The position numbers and the translations under genes were made by a program. Under the pieces are notes generated by a model, which saw only the letters and a list, made by a program, of their open reading frames with translations, did not search any database and was not told the DNA's origin. Shown piece by piece: positions 31,468 to 42,445 of a DNA stretch of 64,000 nt. Numbering within the stretch: position 1 is the first letter of the stretch; each line of letters starts with the position of its first letter. The DNA is from Dermanyssus gallinae. Lineage: Eukaryota; Arthropoda; Arachnida; Mesostigmata; Dermanyssidae. The DNA lies in the NCBI GenBank assembly GCA_003439945.1, contig QVRM01002081.1, positions 1 through 64,000 on the forward strand, read 5' to 3'.

Positions 31468-32938
31468 TATGATGTGAAGGCGTTGAGCTTCTCTGCAAGT
31501 GGAAGGAGGGCCAATAGAGGTTTTAGGGCCTCTGCAATCGTCTTCAAAGTTGCCGCCAAATCAGGACTGATGCCCTCTAGCATCAGAGCGACGTCTGTTA
31601 AGGCGCCTCCAACATCTCTGCGCGGCGTCTTGAAATAGATATTTCTCTTCGTGATAAATTTAGAAGCGCGCCGCGGCCGAACTTGGCGACTCCTGTATGC
31701 CTTGGCTCGCTTTTGTTTGAGCTTTGATAACGGTCGCGGATTAGGAAGAAGCAGCTGAGGCGAGGTGCTTTTTTGCGTGGCAGATATGCATTTGATAATT
31801 GCTGCGTAGGAAGCTTTGCTATTGCTAGAACAACCAGTTTGTATGTTTTCTGCGACAGTGGCTGTGACGTCCGGTCCTTCCGTAATCGATGCACTGAGGT
31901 GCGCTGCAGTCACTTTCTGAAGAATTCTGGCCTCCAGTATAATCCTGTTACGCTCACGGAGGTAAGCCACACGCGGACAAGAAGGCGATCCGGCCGCGTG
32001 AGGGTCACCACAGTTTACTAAACGCCAAATGATCAGATCCTCCACATTTCTTGCAGGCCTTGCGAAGAGTGCTCCTGTCCACTAGATGTCCCACCCGTTG
32101 ACAATTGTAGCATAATTTTGTTACTCAGGCTCCAGTACGACTGAGTGGGTTTTGCACCCCAGGAAGACAGATACCGGCGGATGGCGGCAAACATCAGTAT
32201 CACTTTGCTGAGTGGGGTTTTACCAGCGTGACCTGTGCGGAATAACCGTCGAGCGTGCACCACACTACAACCTGCTAGCTCTTCGCGTATCTCGTCGACT
32301 GTAAATGCGACATCGACGCTTTGAATTATTGCCTTGAATGATGTTAGAGCCGGGCAGGTTACTGTGACGGGTATCCACCCTATTGCAGAAAGTTGCGTAA
32401 GCTTTCTGGCCGCATCCTCTGAGTTTACCCATACGGATATAGCGGCTTTACTGCTTGATATCTTGCAGTCAGGGCAATTGGAATGAATAGCCTTACAAAA
32501 CCGCAGCAATGTGCCATCTGCGAACTCATTTGAAGCAGGATCCCCGTTCGCTTTTCTCCGGATGACTACTTTAAAAGCGTTGAGTAGGCCGCTAGACGCA
32601 TCGACTCTCCGTTTGTCCAACTGACGCTGCTCGCGAGATATAGTCTTCTGCTCACGCTTTGACACCACCAGCGTAAATGGTTTTTCAGGTTCATTGCAAC
32701 CTGTAACCTTTTTTCGCTTACACCCTGTCGCTGCACCTTCTTCTCCAATCTCCGACGTTTCGGCACCTCTGCTGGAGCCGACTTGTGATGCTTCAGAGGA
32801 TGCGCCACCAGCCCTGCTGTCGACTGGCTTCGAGACACCGGCTTGGGCCGCGATTGGTGTCTCTTTGGCAATTGTGCTTCTGAGCTTGGAGATATCCAAA
32901 CTGTCAGGCGGCTTACTGCCGCTGGATTCCCCTGGCAT
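31467..32938 (-). pseudogene. Gag-like ORF1 of copy B
   Basis: About 490 codons in two frames. The N-terminus is low-complexity and acidic, then basic (KREQKTISREQRQLDKRR). A folded region follows, with FKVVIRRK, ISVWVNSEDAARKLTQL, IIQSVDVAFTVDEIREEL and VVHARRLFR, typical of gag-like ORF1s of arthropod LINEs. Three CCHC-type knuckles near 32120-31985 are CYNCQRVGHLVD, CKKCGGSDHLA and CGDPHAAGSPSCP; an indel shifts the frame in them. The C-terminus is basic (KQKRAKAYRSRQVRPRR) and ends in LLALLPLAEKL. The stop TAA shares its last A with the ATG of ORF2 (TAATG, 31469-31465). Confidence 0.75.
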
Positions 32939-32999
32939 TGTCCTAGGCTTTTAAATGTCTTAGAACAAAAAATAAATTCTAAAAAAGTAATGAAAACAA

Positions 33000-33085
33000 A
33001 TGCCACACTTGGGATTTGAACCGGGACGTCACAGCTGGCAGTCGCAGACGCTACCACCAGGCTACGACGAGCTCCACGAGTCTAA
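33000..33085 (-). mobile_element. tRNA-like SINE head
   Basis: On the minus strand: box A-like TAGCCTGGTGGTAG (33064-33051) and a perfect box B GGTTCAAATCC (33022-33012), with spacing close to that of a tRNA. I could not fold a full cloverleaf with a paired acceptor stem, so a SINE or tRNA-like repeat is more likely than a functional tRNA. Confidence 0.5.
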
Positions 33086-33499
33086 TCCACACGTAAGCAG
33101 TAGCGATCCCCGCCGCAGGCTGGTCACAGCCGTATGGCTGGCGATGACGTCGGCAAATCGAGCACAGCTGTCAGAGAGCTCTGAACGAGTCAGGACCCCC
33201 TGAAGAGTAACCAGAGTGCCTCCAGGCGTATGGCGTGCACTGTTCGAACACTCACAATGGAAAGTCTAGATGATGCAATTATCACTACGAAAATTACAAT
33301 CAAACCTCTCGTAATAGTTGATTTTACGGGAGCCAACACGAAACACGACCGAACTCCACCGTATCGAACGGTGAAAAATTATTCTCTTATATATATATAT
33401 ATATATATACATCTTAATTTACTTATTTATTTAACATACGCATTAATGTTTGTCTTTATAATTTAATTACTTCTTTCATTTTTGTTTACTAAATTAATT
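33086..33499. other. Unassigned spacer with TA repeat
   Basis: Nothing coding recognised; a TA tract occupies 33389-33410. Confidence 0.5.
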
Positions 33500-36420
33500 T
33501 AAGCTCCAATAAGACATTGCCATGTTTTCTCGGGCAGAAGCAGCCCTGACTCGGCCACGAAGAAGGCAAAAGTAAGAGTGACAAAAATACTCTTGGCAGG
33601 GGCAACCCCAAAAAAGCGGTCTCAAACAATTATATCGACAAGATGGACACAAAGGTAAAGAGTCTGGCAGGATTTTCTCATCGAGATAAAAGAGGCCTAG
33701 GCTCGGAGGAAGGAAGCCTGATACCCTTGACCTGAAGCGGCAGGCTGAAAACATCATAGCCATAATCAAAAACTACCAAATTGAGGAGGACCCCTAACGC
33801 CTCCTTTCCTAAGAAGAGCCAGCAGCCGCCTACACGAAAGTGTCGCACCTTGAGACCAGCATCCTGAAGGAGAGCCCCTTCGGATCTTGGCTGCCCGGGA
33901 AGACAACCTTTCAGGCAAACCACATAGTAGAACATAGTCTCCCAGTTCTAGAGCACCGCCGGCAAGGCCGGCCGCAGAACGAGGGTGGTCATGTCAAGCC
34001 AACTAAGCAAATCAGGGGGGGGGGTCGGGCCCACTGCCAGGGCTCTGTTGGCGATCAGGTTTCCCAAGGATTTAACTCTTCTCCAGGACAAGGATCTCTT
34101 CGATCAAGCGCTGCTAAAGGCCAAGGCCCTCCTGGGCTCAAAAGACTTTGGACAAATACCTTGCCACACGACAAGCCAGGGGGAGTTGGCAAACTCCTCT
34201 AGTGCCTCTCTCCGGGACAGGGCCAGCACTTTGCTATCTCCCCCTCGGCGCGCAGGGATAAGGGAGAAAGCGACAATAAAAACTCAATTAGCACGATAGC
34301 AACCTTTTCCTGAAAAGATATGACCAGGGAAGCTGGGCTTTAGGGTAGACTCCAATGCCCACAGCGTCAGGGTAAATCAAGACCAGCAAAGACGTACGGT
34401 TGGTGCTGGGAGAGGCGGTAGAGGGAGGGGCCAACTTCTTTCTCCAGGCCGTGCAATCAGCCGGGGAGACGAATGTCAGCGTCGACAGCTCGTTCTTAAG
34501 GCGGCTCTTAATCAGGGACGTTACGGGGGGCACACACAAGACATCGAGGCTGCCATCCGCAGGGCGCTGTCTATCGAAGGACCGTTGACCCCCCACAAAA
34601 TGGGCTACCGGCAGGTGGACCTCCCAGATCCGAGCGAAGGGGGACACGCGGCCAACGCCGCCCCTTGTTTTGAAATACAGGGAGCGACTAGAAAAACTCT
34701 GTCGTCGCGGTACCCGGTCTAACACACAGTCCCAAAACCAATCACTAAAAAAAAAAGTCGCAAGATCACCATTAAACCCCAGGCCCTCAAAAGCGTCGAA
34801 CACGCAAGTAACACCCGGAACAACTAAACTGCAACCGCAGCATAGGTACTCATAACATGCTCTAATAAGTCAGCTAGCGGGCCAGAAGCCGACCTGCTGC
34901 TGCTTAGTAAACCTAACGTCCGGTGGGCGGAAAACTGGCTCTCGGACCATAAAAAGACTGCGTGCATCGTACTGGAACGTTGGAGCCAGTCCCGTATCTC
35001 CAGAGAATGCAACGGCTATGGGTTTACCTGAATTGATGAAGAGAACGTTATGCGTTTTTACTGCAGCCTGCTACTGCAGCCCCTTCTATTTTAACCAAAA
35101 TCACGTCCCACTTCTTGGTATACCTGGTGATTTTTTTTTGCTGCGAAAGGGAATTGCAGTCCTCGACTGGTTGGCGGTCGAGGACCTGTCACTCTTACAA
35201 CGAGTGCGCCAGCCTTCCGAAGGGCCAAACGCACCTCATGCATTGATCTGACTAAACTGCACGGTGCTACAGGACGAAGAATCTCTTAGCGACCATCTTA
35301 TAAATGAATTTCACGTGACCGCTACCATGACGACAAATCTAATAACGCCGCATCCGCCCATCAGACGCCAGTAAGCCGAACGGCTCCGGAGGTCCCTCAG
35401 GGCTCTTATAGGACCGGAGAAGCCGCCGACCACAGTGGCGGGATTTTAGAGCCTCCTTGAAACGGTCTGCGAGGTCTCTCTGGGCCGTAGCATACACCGG
35501 GACGTCGCGGCACACAAAAGCACTGGTGGAGCGCCGCGCTGAGACAGAAGGCTTAAGGGCGCGGCTGCTTTTCACACGGATCCGGCGATCTCCGTCCAAG
35601 GGAGAGGCTGCCTGGCACTATGAAGAAGCTGCGGGGCCTCCTGCGCAAGGAAATCGTAAGGAGCAAGGAACGCCCCTGGATGGTCTTTCTCAAAGCGCTC
35701 TTCCCCCAACGCCCGTCCTTCGACCGCGCTCCCTACCCACAGGCTCCAATGGAGGACGAAGAGGACCCTTCAGAAGTCACCCTAAAGGAGATGTAGGATA
35801 CTGCGGCACGCCTCAAACAGGAAAAGGTGCCGGACCTGGACGGTATCCAGGTGTCCGCGGTCACAACGATGATGAAAGGGTTCCCAGAAGCAGTGGCGAC
35901 AGCGGCGACCAGGATGCTTTGGCCGGGTTCGTTCCTTGGCGCATAGAAGGCCGCAGGCCTTGTCCCTATGCACAAGGGCCCCCGCTCATACCGCCCCATC
36001 TGTCTTCTTGGCTTCCTGGTCAAATCATTTAAGTCTATCGTAGATGCATGCATCCAGGACTTTGCGAAGGGAAATGGCTTGGTGTCGGAAGCCCAACACG
36101 GGTTTCGCATGGGCCATTTAACTATCGCTATCATACAGCAGGTCCAGGCGCAGACCGAACTCCTCCATGAGACTCTTCAAAGACGAGATATTTACCTCGC
36201 CATCCTGCGTGGCGTCCGAAACGCCTTTAACAGCCTACCGTGGAGAGTCATCCCGGAGACTCTTCAAAGGAAGAACGCTTCTTTTTACCAACTCCGAATC
36301 GTATAAAGCTACCTAAAGGACAGAACGGTATTGTCTCACGGAATCAGTTTTAACGTAACTGCAGAAGTGCCACAGGAGTCCATACTTAGACCCCTGTCAT
36401 TTTTCTATTTCAAACGTGGT
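33500..36420 (+). mobile_element. R1-like non-LTR element, plus strand, decayed
   Basis: APE-type element with ORF1 and part of ORF2 but no 3' half. ORF1 part: 33500-34700, with NYQIEEDP, KVSHLETSILKE, ARALLAIRFPKDLTLLQDKD and LLGEAVEGGAN-like blocks in shifting frames. Endonuclease: about 34860-35335, ending with EESLSDHLINEFHV, the SDH motif. RT fingers and start of palm: 35620-36400 with KQEKVPDLDGIQ, LVPMHKGPRSYRPICLL, EAQHGFRMG, IYLAILRGVRNAFNSLPWRV and AEVPQESILRP (normally GVPQGSILGP). It stops at about 36410, before YADD. The FLD motif Asp is changed, so it is dead. Confidence 0.7.
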
Positions 36421-36868
36421 TTATTCACGGAACTGCCTTATACAAGGTTTAAGTTTTCGTTAAATAAAAATAGATGTAAAAATATTAGTGAAACAACGAA
36501 GCAGGTTATCGCTCTTGCCAAAATACAGGGAGTGCTTTGTATAACCACTTTACATAAACGGTAACTGATCATCACAATGACTTCAAAACAGCATTTGGTG
36601 CGTTTATTAGCACGCCGAGTATTATCTGGGGCAACATACTTGCAAATATACACACAAACGAAGTAGCAGCATCACCATAATCCACAACAACTAAAGGCAA
36701 AAACATGTGGAAAAATATTACTAACGGGTTCAGAGTATGTGCTCCCGTGTACAACGCATAACTCTTTTGATGCCGAATACACCTAGATCACAAGCAATGC
36801 GATCTAGGTTTATCTAATCTAAGTTCTAAGTGCATCGTCCTGTATAACTTTAGCTCTCCGGAGCTAGC
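36421..36868. other. Unassigned spacer
   Basis: No gene recognised; contains the 9-bp hairpin at 36781-36809. Confidence 0.5.
36781..36809. repeat. Perfect 9-bp hairpin
   Basis: ACCTAGATC, 11-nt loop, GATCTAGGT. Confidence 0.85.
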
Positions 36869-37330
36869 TTACCTACAGCAGAGTCCATTGATGAAGTTCC
36901 AGAATTGAGAGGAATTATCACGCAAGGAAGCAAAGCGATTTTGGTAGAATGCTGTCCTCGCTGCGTGGATAGCATTGAGGTAGCGGCGACGAGTGTTCAA
37001 GTAGGAAGTTTTCGAATGTACCGAATTTATTTTACGATGTCTGCGGTACAACTTCAACTTTACGGTGCAGCCACCGTAAACCCGGTGAGAAGGGAACTTG
37101 ACCAACCTTGCCCGTATTATCAGGAGCAGGAAGGTCCACAAAGACAAAAGACTTTTCGTATATATAAAACAGAATTTTACTAGCGTCGAACGCCAAATTT
37201 ACTTCTACTTCATCATAAATCGCTAACCACGAGGCATCTTGTAAGCGAAATAGGAACATATCAATGTTAGCCTTACTGTGACATCTTCGTAGCTTTGGGG
37301 CTAACTTGGCCAACGGTTTAGCAGCCGCGG
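36869..37330 (-). pseudogene. CR1/Jockey-like linker fragment
   Basis: Minus-strand remnant of the region between endonuclease and RT in CR1/Jockey-type ORF2s: F.LQDASWLAIYDEVEVNLAFD (37230), KILFYIYEKSF..VDLP, then KLYRRHRKINSVHSKTSY and FYQNRFASLRDNSSQFWNFIN (36910). It has one frameshift near 37100. No RT palm follows. Confidence 0.6.
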
Positions 37331-38180
37331 AGTCAGCAGAGAGATACGAAAACCGGGTATGAAATCAGAGAAAACCAGAGTTTTGAAAATCGCAATTGAA
37401 CAATTAGAAACAGCAGTGTGGTTTATGCACGCACCAGACTGCTTATGCGATCCACTAAAAGGGATAAGTCTCTAGCGGAAAAGAATATTGTATAGTCACT
37501 AGGCTGCGGGACCGAAGAAAGGTTGATATTTGCATCTGTCACGCACCGTGCTCAACTGTCAGGATGAGGGCTACACGGTGGGACGTACTGAGGTTTCGCT
37601 TACAAAAAGAACAACACGATAACGTAGGTTAGCACAGTAACCTCGGCAGTTTGGCGTGAGCGCGCGAAACTGCCGGTCGTTCAACTCTTTCTCTTCGATC
37701 TCTTCTTTGACTAGTCTCTGGCTGTTCTCAAATTTGTCACTGTGCCGGCCCGTTATATACGTGCCGACCAGAAGATGCATGCAGACGCGCGCTCCCGCCG
37801 CCGCTCCCGGGTTCTCTCATTCATTGATTCCTTAATACATTTTACCACAAAAATTACATAGTTCTGTGTCGTTTATGTATCTGCCATACTAAACATGCGT
37901 AACCAGTAGTGTTCAATCTTGTACGTTTCTATGTATTAGAATAATTACATGAGTAGCAGGATACAGGGGTTCCCGCATACATAGTGACTTTATGAGACCT
38001 AAAATCTAGAAATACGTCACTCGGCGGAACCCTATTAAGTTGGAGCATCACCCTGTCAGTAAAGATATAAATCGGGGTTGATCCTGTTTTCTTTATAATG
38101 TTCTCTTTTCTCGCCGACATTGCACCAACCTTGCTAAGAGTAGACAGAATATTTTCATCGATAAAACCTTCGCCAACTCC
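37331..38180. other. Spacer with ambiguous receptor-like frame
   Basis: Mostly unassigned. A minus-strand frame at 38186-37929 reads VGEGFIDENILSTLSKVGAM and then KTGSTPIYIFTDRVMLQLN. The second half faintly recalls the TG...R.Q.N block of receptor exon 7, and its phase would fit, but the upstream acceptor (attataaag) is poor and the W motif is missing. A second frame at 37780-37571 is unrecognised. Confidence 0.3.
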
Positions 38181-38350
38181 GAGCAAAATGGCTTAGTGGC
38201 AAAGATTTGCCTTGCATTCAGGAGGCCTGGGTCTGAGACCCAGACTGGCCATTCTTATTGGTTTTCATAATTTCCTATTTAGGCAAGGTGAATGCCGAAG
38301 TAAACTAAAAATCGGCCATGACATAAAAAGTACACGGGAATTAGTCTTAA
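38181..38350 (+). mobile_element. tRNA-derived SINE
   Basis: Box A TGGCTTAGTGG at 38189-38199 matches the tRNA consensus. Box B-like GGGTCTGAGACCC is at 38229-38241, followed by an A/T-rich body. It differs in head and body from the family at 10655/42446/63060, so it is probably a second SINE family. Confidence 0.6.
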
Positions 38351-38631
38351 GGAATCATATAATAAAACAAATAAATAAAAAAACTCCGTTAGTTCTGGCA
38401 CGGTATGTATTGAGATCGTTGCATTTAATCACAACGGGAATGTCGAGGAGAGTCTACCTTCCAAAAACTGGTAATCATAGAAAGTATCTGTGACTCTTAG
38501 TTTGTTTATTAGCTGATGTCTGTGCGGGCAAGTTGGTCCGTGTCAAAAATAAACAAATAAACACAGAAGTAAATGTACAAATTTCATAATAATTGTTTGT
38601 TCTTAAGCACAAAAACGCATGGCAAACTCAC

Positions 38632-38839
38632 CGCATGGATGTCAATATAGGTTGTGTGCTTTTGCGCATCGGGGTGTAATCCACTGACGGATTCACGCAG
38701 AGAGGGATCTCCGTTAAGGAAATGGGGCTGACTCAATACAACTGGTACCGTAAGGTTGAATCCCGCATAGGTTTCGTACGTATTCCGCAGGCTTGCGTCA
38801 AACGTCCCCTTAACGTGCGTTGGATTCGGGCAAAAGCAT
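38632..38839 (-). CDS. CD36/SR-B-like exon 6, right paralogue
   Basis: 208-nt exon, acceptor acttatag, donor GCG|gtgagt, phase 2 in and 0 out. It encodes the diagnostic CFCP motif, then NTYETYAGFNLTVPVVLSQP, PHFLNGDP (the conserved PHF motif), VSGLHPDAQKHTTYIDIHA, corresponding to the CD36 segment CFC...PHFL...GL.P....H.....ID. It contains sequon NLT. The two cysteines that normally follow CFC in this segment (equivalents of human C322 and C333) are absent. It has no ATG and is invisible to start-to-stop ORF finders. Confidence 0.9.
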
Positions 38840-39006
38840 CTATAAGTAGATCAGATGCAGTCACTTTGTGGTTATGGAGTCAAATTTCATCTTTCAAAGG
38901 GACTCTTAAGTATGAAATGGCACTCATTCGAATCTACCTAAAGTTCATAATTATCCATTTGGCTAGAAAAAGATAGAGAGTCATCGCGGATGTATGCAAA
39001 ACGTAC

Positions 39007-39187
39007 TTATCGATATCGGGGTCTCCGGTCTCATTGAACAAATCGCTGCCTCCTCGGAAGCGAGCAATTGGTTCGTTCGTGAGCACGAACGGTTTTTCAA
39101 AATGCAGAGTCCACGGCTTATAAAGGTGAGTACGATATATCTTAATGTGCCTCGGTGGCGTTTCAAACGCTGGAAAAAAATCACCAT
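39007..39187 (-). CDS. CD36/SR-B-like exon 5, right paralogue
   Basis: 181-nt exon, acceptor ttttttttgcag, donor AA|gtacgt, phase 1 in and 2 out. Joined to the mini-exon it gives REGTDGDFFPAF, the CD36 GTDG..FPPF motif. Next come IKIYRTHLYKPWTLHFEK, in which the usual cysteine of the CRS motif is Tyr, ARFRGGSDLF with sequon NET, and DPDIDK, completed by the next exon to DIDKCFC. The phase match on both sides strongly supports the model. Confidence 0.85.
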
Positions 39188-39503
39188 CTGCAAAAAAAAT
39201 CACATTAATTACGCAACGCTTGAGGTTTATGTAAACTCGTTTATAAATGTGTACAGTTATTATAAAAATTATCAGTGTGCTTTTCCTACTCTGTGTACTG
39301 AACGTAGTACTACTAGCGCACACATGACTATCCAGAGTAGATTAATGACTTAATTAACTGTAATTTTGCATTAATTAATTGTTGCTTTTGCATGATTTTA
39401 ATCTATTGATTGACATTCGCAATTATTACACTATCAAGACGTGGTTAGGATGTTTATCTAACTACTTGTTTTAGATATAAGTATGTGCTAGTAGATAACT
39501 TAC

Positions 39504-39550
39504 CTGTACCCTCCCTTTTGTTACAGCGTTTTCCATATCCTCTAAGAGTC
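39504..39550 (-). CDS. CD36/SR-B-like 47-nt mini-exon, right paralogue
   Basis: A 47-nt exon: acceptor tttattttttag, donor CAG|gtaagt, phase 2 in and 1 out. It encodes TLRGYGKRCNKREGT and, with the flanking bases, K at the start and D at the end. It supplies the conserved Cys (human CD36 C243 equivalent) and the GTDG motif. Without it the exons on either side are out of frame; with it the frame runs through. Confidence 0.85.
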
Positions 39551-39809
39551 CTAAAAAATAAACAATATCAGCAGTGCCTCATTTATACTCTTTACTAAGT
39601 TAAACTAATTTATATATACAATTTCAGAACGAATGAATATAACAACTATTGTTTGCTTATATTTTGGGCTGATTAGGCCAGTAGAACTAAACAGCCACAC
39701 TTGCACTATGCGAGACCTCACAAGTCTTTAAATACGCTAAACTACGCGTTACGATAGTGATGCTTATTTTAGGAAATATTACTTAGGATGGTAAGCCAGG
39801 ACTACTTAC

Positions 39810-39977
39810 TTTGAATCGAGGCGCTGTATAACGTGGTTGACCCTTGCTGTATCGCTATACACCAGCACATACTCGTATGCCGGCGTGTCGTTGTATCCTG
39901 TAAAAAAGGCGTACCTACCTCGATGATATGATGGTAAAGCCCTATTGGGGTTTTCGTCCACCTCTTGATCGGTAAAT
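39810..39977 (-). CDS. CD36/SR-B-like exon 4, right paralogue
   Basis: 168-nt exon, acceptor ttgctacag, donor AA|gtaagt, phase 2 in and 2 out. The frame reads FTDQEVDENPNRALPSYHRG, then YAFFTGYNDT (family motif F..(G/Y)xNDT with sequon NDT) and YVLVYSDTARVNHVIQRLDSK. This matches the CD36 stretch GLFYxxNxT..G.Y.V..G...IS..G.I. Joined to the previous exon it restores a glycine codon (GG|A). Confidence 0.85.
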
Positions 39978-40078
39978 CTGTAGCAATGCAATACAAAGAA
40001 TCACGCATTATTATCCTAACTCATTTAAGTTTAATAATTAATTGTTGCTTATCGACAAATGGTGCTATCAAACCACAT

Positions 40079-40080
<2 letters not shown>

Positions 40081-40126
<46 letters not shown>

Positions 40127-40127
40127 G

Positions 40128-40162
<35 letters not shown>
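40081..40162. repeat. (TA)n microsatellite
   Basis: Long interrupted TA tract in intron 3 of the right receptor gene; it marks the left end of the homology with window position 1 onward. Confidence 0.95.
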
Positions 40163-40165
<3 letters not shown>

Positions 40166-42000
40166 CATTTGCAATAATGCAGAGTTCAGCGGGGGTGTGA
40201 CCTAAGTATACATCCCTTGCTTCTGATGTGCTCCATCGCAGGTTAGATCAGAGAACTTGGACTTAAACGCATGCTCATGACGTTATATATAGGCAAAGTT
40301 CAATGTATTCGTATTTTTAAAATTTATATATATAGAGAGCGAGAGAAAAAGAGAGAAAAAAAACCTTTGACAGTGGCTTCTCGAAAGAAGGTTAATGCAA
40401 AATAGATTTATCACTAACAGTGGCTTCTCTGAAGAAAGTTGATGCAAGATAGCTTTATCACTAATTAGTCTATTTTCCTTTTGCCTCAATAATAAAGTTA
40501 ACTTTTTTCAGGAACATTCCTAGTTTCCTCTAGAATTGTCCTAGTGCACGCCTTAGCTTATTTTGCCTTGAGAGTCTTCGTATACGAAACATCGCGTGAA
40601 AGGTTTTTGTACGCAAGGCTTCATGTGTAAAGCAAGTGGCTTCTTTGGCACTAGATAAAGGGCCCATTAGAAATGTCAAGTTGAGTTTTTCTTTCTAGGT
40701 AGTCTGTGAACTTCTGAAGTTTGTGTACTGAAAGGTAAGTTATCCAGTACTAAATATTCTACTAGGTGTGCTTTCGTGGCATAGTTTGGGTGCAAGTGTC
40801 ACCCATGCGCTTTTGGCAAGCCCAACGTAGGCTTTACAGAGAAAGATTTTATCTTATTTATGTCTTCATGATCTGGGGTAGTCAGCGTACATCATATCGT
40901 CTAGTGTAAAATAAGGGGTAATTGTGCAATGGTAGGATATAACTATAGGAATGTTATTGACAGAACAAACCATGCGAATGGCTTTGTCGTTAAGTGGCAA
41001 AGACACTTCCTAGCACGTTCGGTGGCTCAAACTTAAAGCCGACCATTTTTTATTTGGTTCTTGTGGATTGCAGTCTAAACAATGTGAGTAACGGAGTGAA
41101 GTTGCGTAGCATTGGGACAAAAACAAAAACGTGGTTTGAAGAAGACTATAGTGCATGATCATTTTCAATTTCGTGTTTTTATGTTTTAACATGACTCGTT
41201 TACCTATTTTAGTTTCTCTAAAAATAATTCGCGGCAAGCTACGTTTACAAATGCACCTTGTTATATTGCGTAAATAAAATTAGGCGATTCTGCTAGACTA
41301 CAGCGACAGGTACTAGAAATTGCGTTGGTGCATGCTACATTATACGGTGTTCTCATAAATTTGATCTACCTCGCATTTTATTTATTTCTTAGACGCCTTG
41401 GGCGTTTTACACGCCACTTCCGTAATGACCGCCATTTACAATGACCGTTAATCGCGCGTGACGGCCAACTCTAGATGAGCGGCGGCATAGCCGGACATAA
41501 ACATTCATTGAGAAGCATAGTGATAAGTTGTCCCATTGCTCGGCAACTAGATTAGAAGAGAAGTGCGACGCACATTATTGCGAAAAAGTGAGCACAGGCT
41601 CTTTTTTTTTTGCACAGGCTAACGGCACAAGTGCACCTTGCATCCTTTCACCTCAATTTTGGAACAGGTAATTAGTACAAGAAAGCCATTACTTGTTGCC
41701 AAACTGCTACCAGCAAAATCAAATAAACGACTGCGAGAAACAGATTTTAGAAAATATGCATATGACAATCTAGAAGACAGGGAGTTCCTACAGTGGTATC
41801 CTAGAGTACGTACGTTACGTATAGCAGATTAGCCAAAGCAGGTTTGAGGTCACCAATAAATAACTAAGTTAATTTTACTGAATCTGTTTAGTCATTGTCA
41901 TATATTTTACTTGCTGCAGGAAGTCTAACGCAACGACATTTATGCAAGCGTCAACAGAGGACTTGTTATCGTATTTAAAAAAAAAAAAACAGAAACTTAC

Positions 42001-42240
42001 CCGCTGAAAAAATACTCGTCGACAGTGGTGGTTACGAAGAGTGTCTTCTTGACGAGAGGAAAGGCCCGTAAGCGACTTTTGCCGTCAGGTAGAAAATAAG
42101 CCATGGCAGCGTAGTTTGCGGTTGTAATTCTATCATGTATGCTTCCGTTCGACAAACTCGGCTCGAAAAAGTACATTTGCTCGTCGTAAAACCCAATAGT
42201 ATTGTTTCCATAGTCTTTTAAATCCTTGTGGCGTGTAACC
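42001..42240 (-). CDS. CD36/SR-B-like exon 3, right paralogue
   Basis: 240-nt exon, acceptor ttttttctag, donor GG|gtaagt, phase 2 in and 2 out. The frame reads VTRHKDLKDYGNNTIGFYDE, EPSLSNGSIHDR, ANYAAMAYFL and TTTVDEYFFSG, the CD36 segment after GPYxYR with sequons NNT and NGS. It is about 80% identical to the left paralogue (860-1100) at protein level by eye. The length is consistent with the downstream phase, unlike the left copy. Confidence 0.9.
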
Positions 42241-42445
42241 CTAGAAAAAACCAAAACCGAAACAAATCCAGATCCGCAATGTTAATCTTTATAGATTAAA
42301 CTGCATCATCATCATCACAGCTTGAATGCACCGAAAGAAACGCACTTATTTTGGGTGACAGTACAGTGAGACAGGCACCACTTCTTCTTAATAAGAAATA
42401 AGTGGAACTAAATTCTGCTCAGTGAAGGTGTATGTTGTATTCAGC

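Larger units (their letters stand above)
28560..32940 (-). mobile_element. Two-ORF RLE retroelement, copy B
   Basis: The most complete copy of the family: about 4.4 kb with the whole of ORF1 (ATG at 32938) and ORF2 (ATG at 31467), though ORF2 is split by several frameshifts. The 3' end is followed near 28545 by an A-rich stretch (aataaaaaacta..). It belongs to the same subfamily as A (WDATVTDSLAPS). Confidence 0.8.
27313..38631 (-). other. Large intron 6 of right SR-B gene
   Basis: An 11.3-kb intron between two phase-0-compatible exons, containing the RTE-like fragment, copy B, SINEs, an R1-like element and a CR1-like fragment. No further receptor exon with good splice sites was found in it. 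Confidence 0.6.

Noticed and set aside
33012..33064. Functional tRNA gene
   Set aside because: Box A and box B are good, but no complete cloverleaf with a paired acceptor stem could be made by eye; SINE head is more likely.
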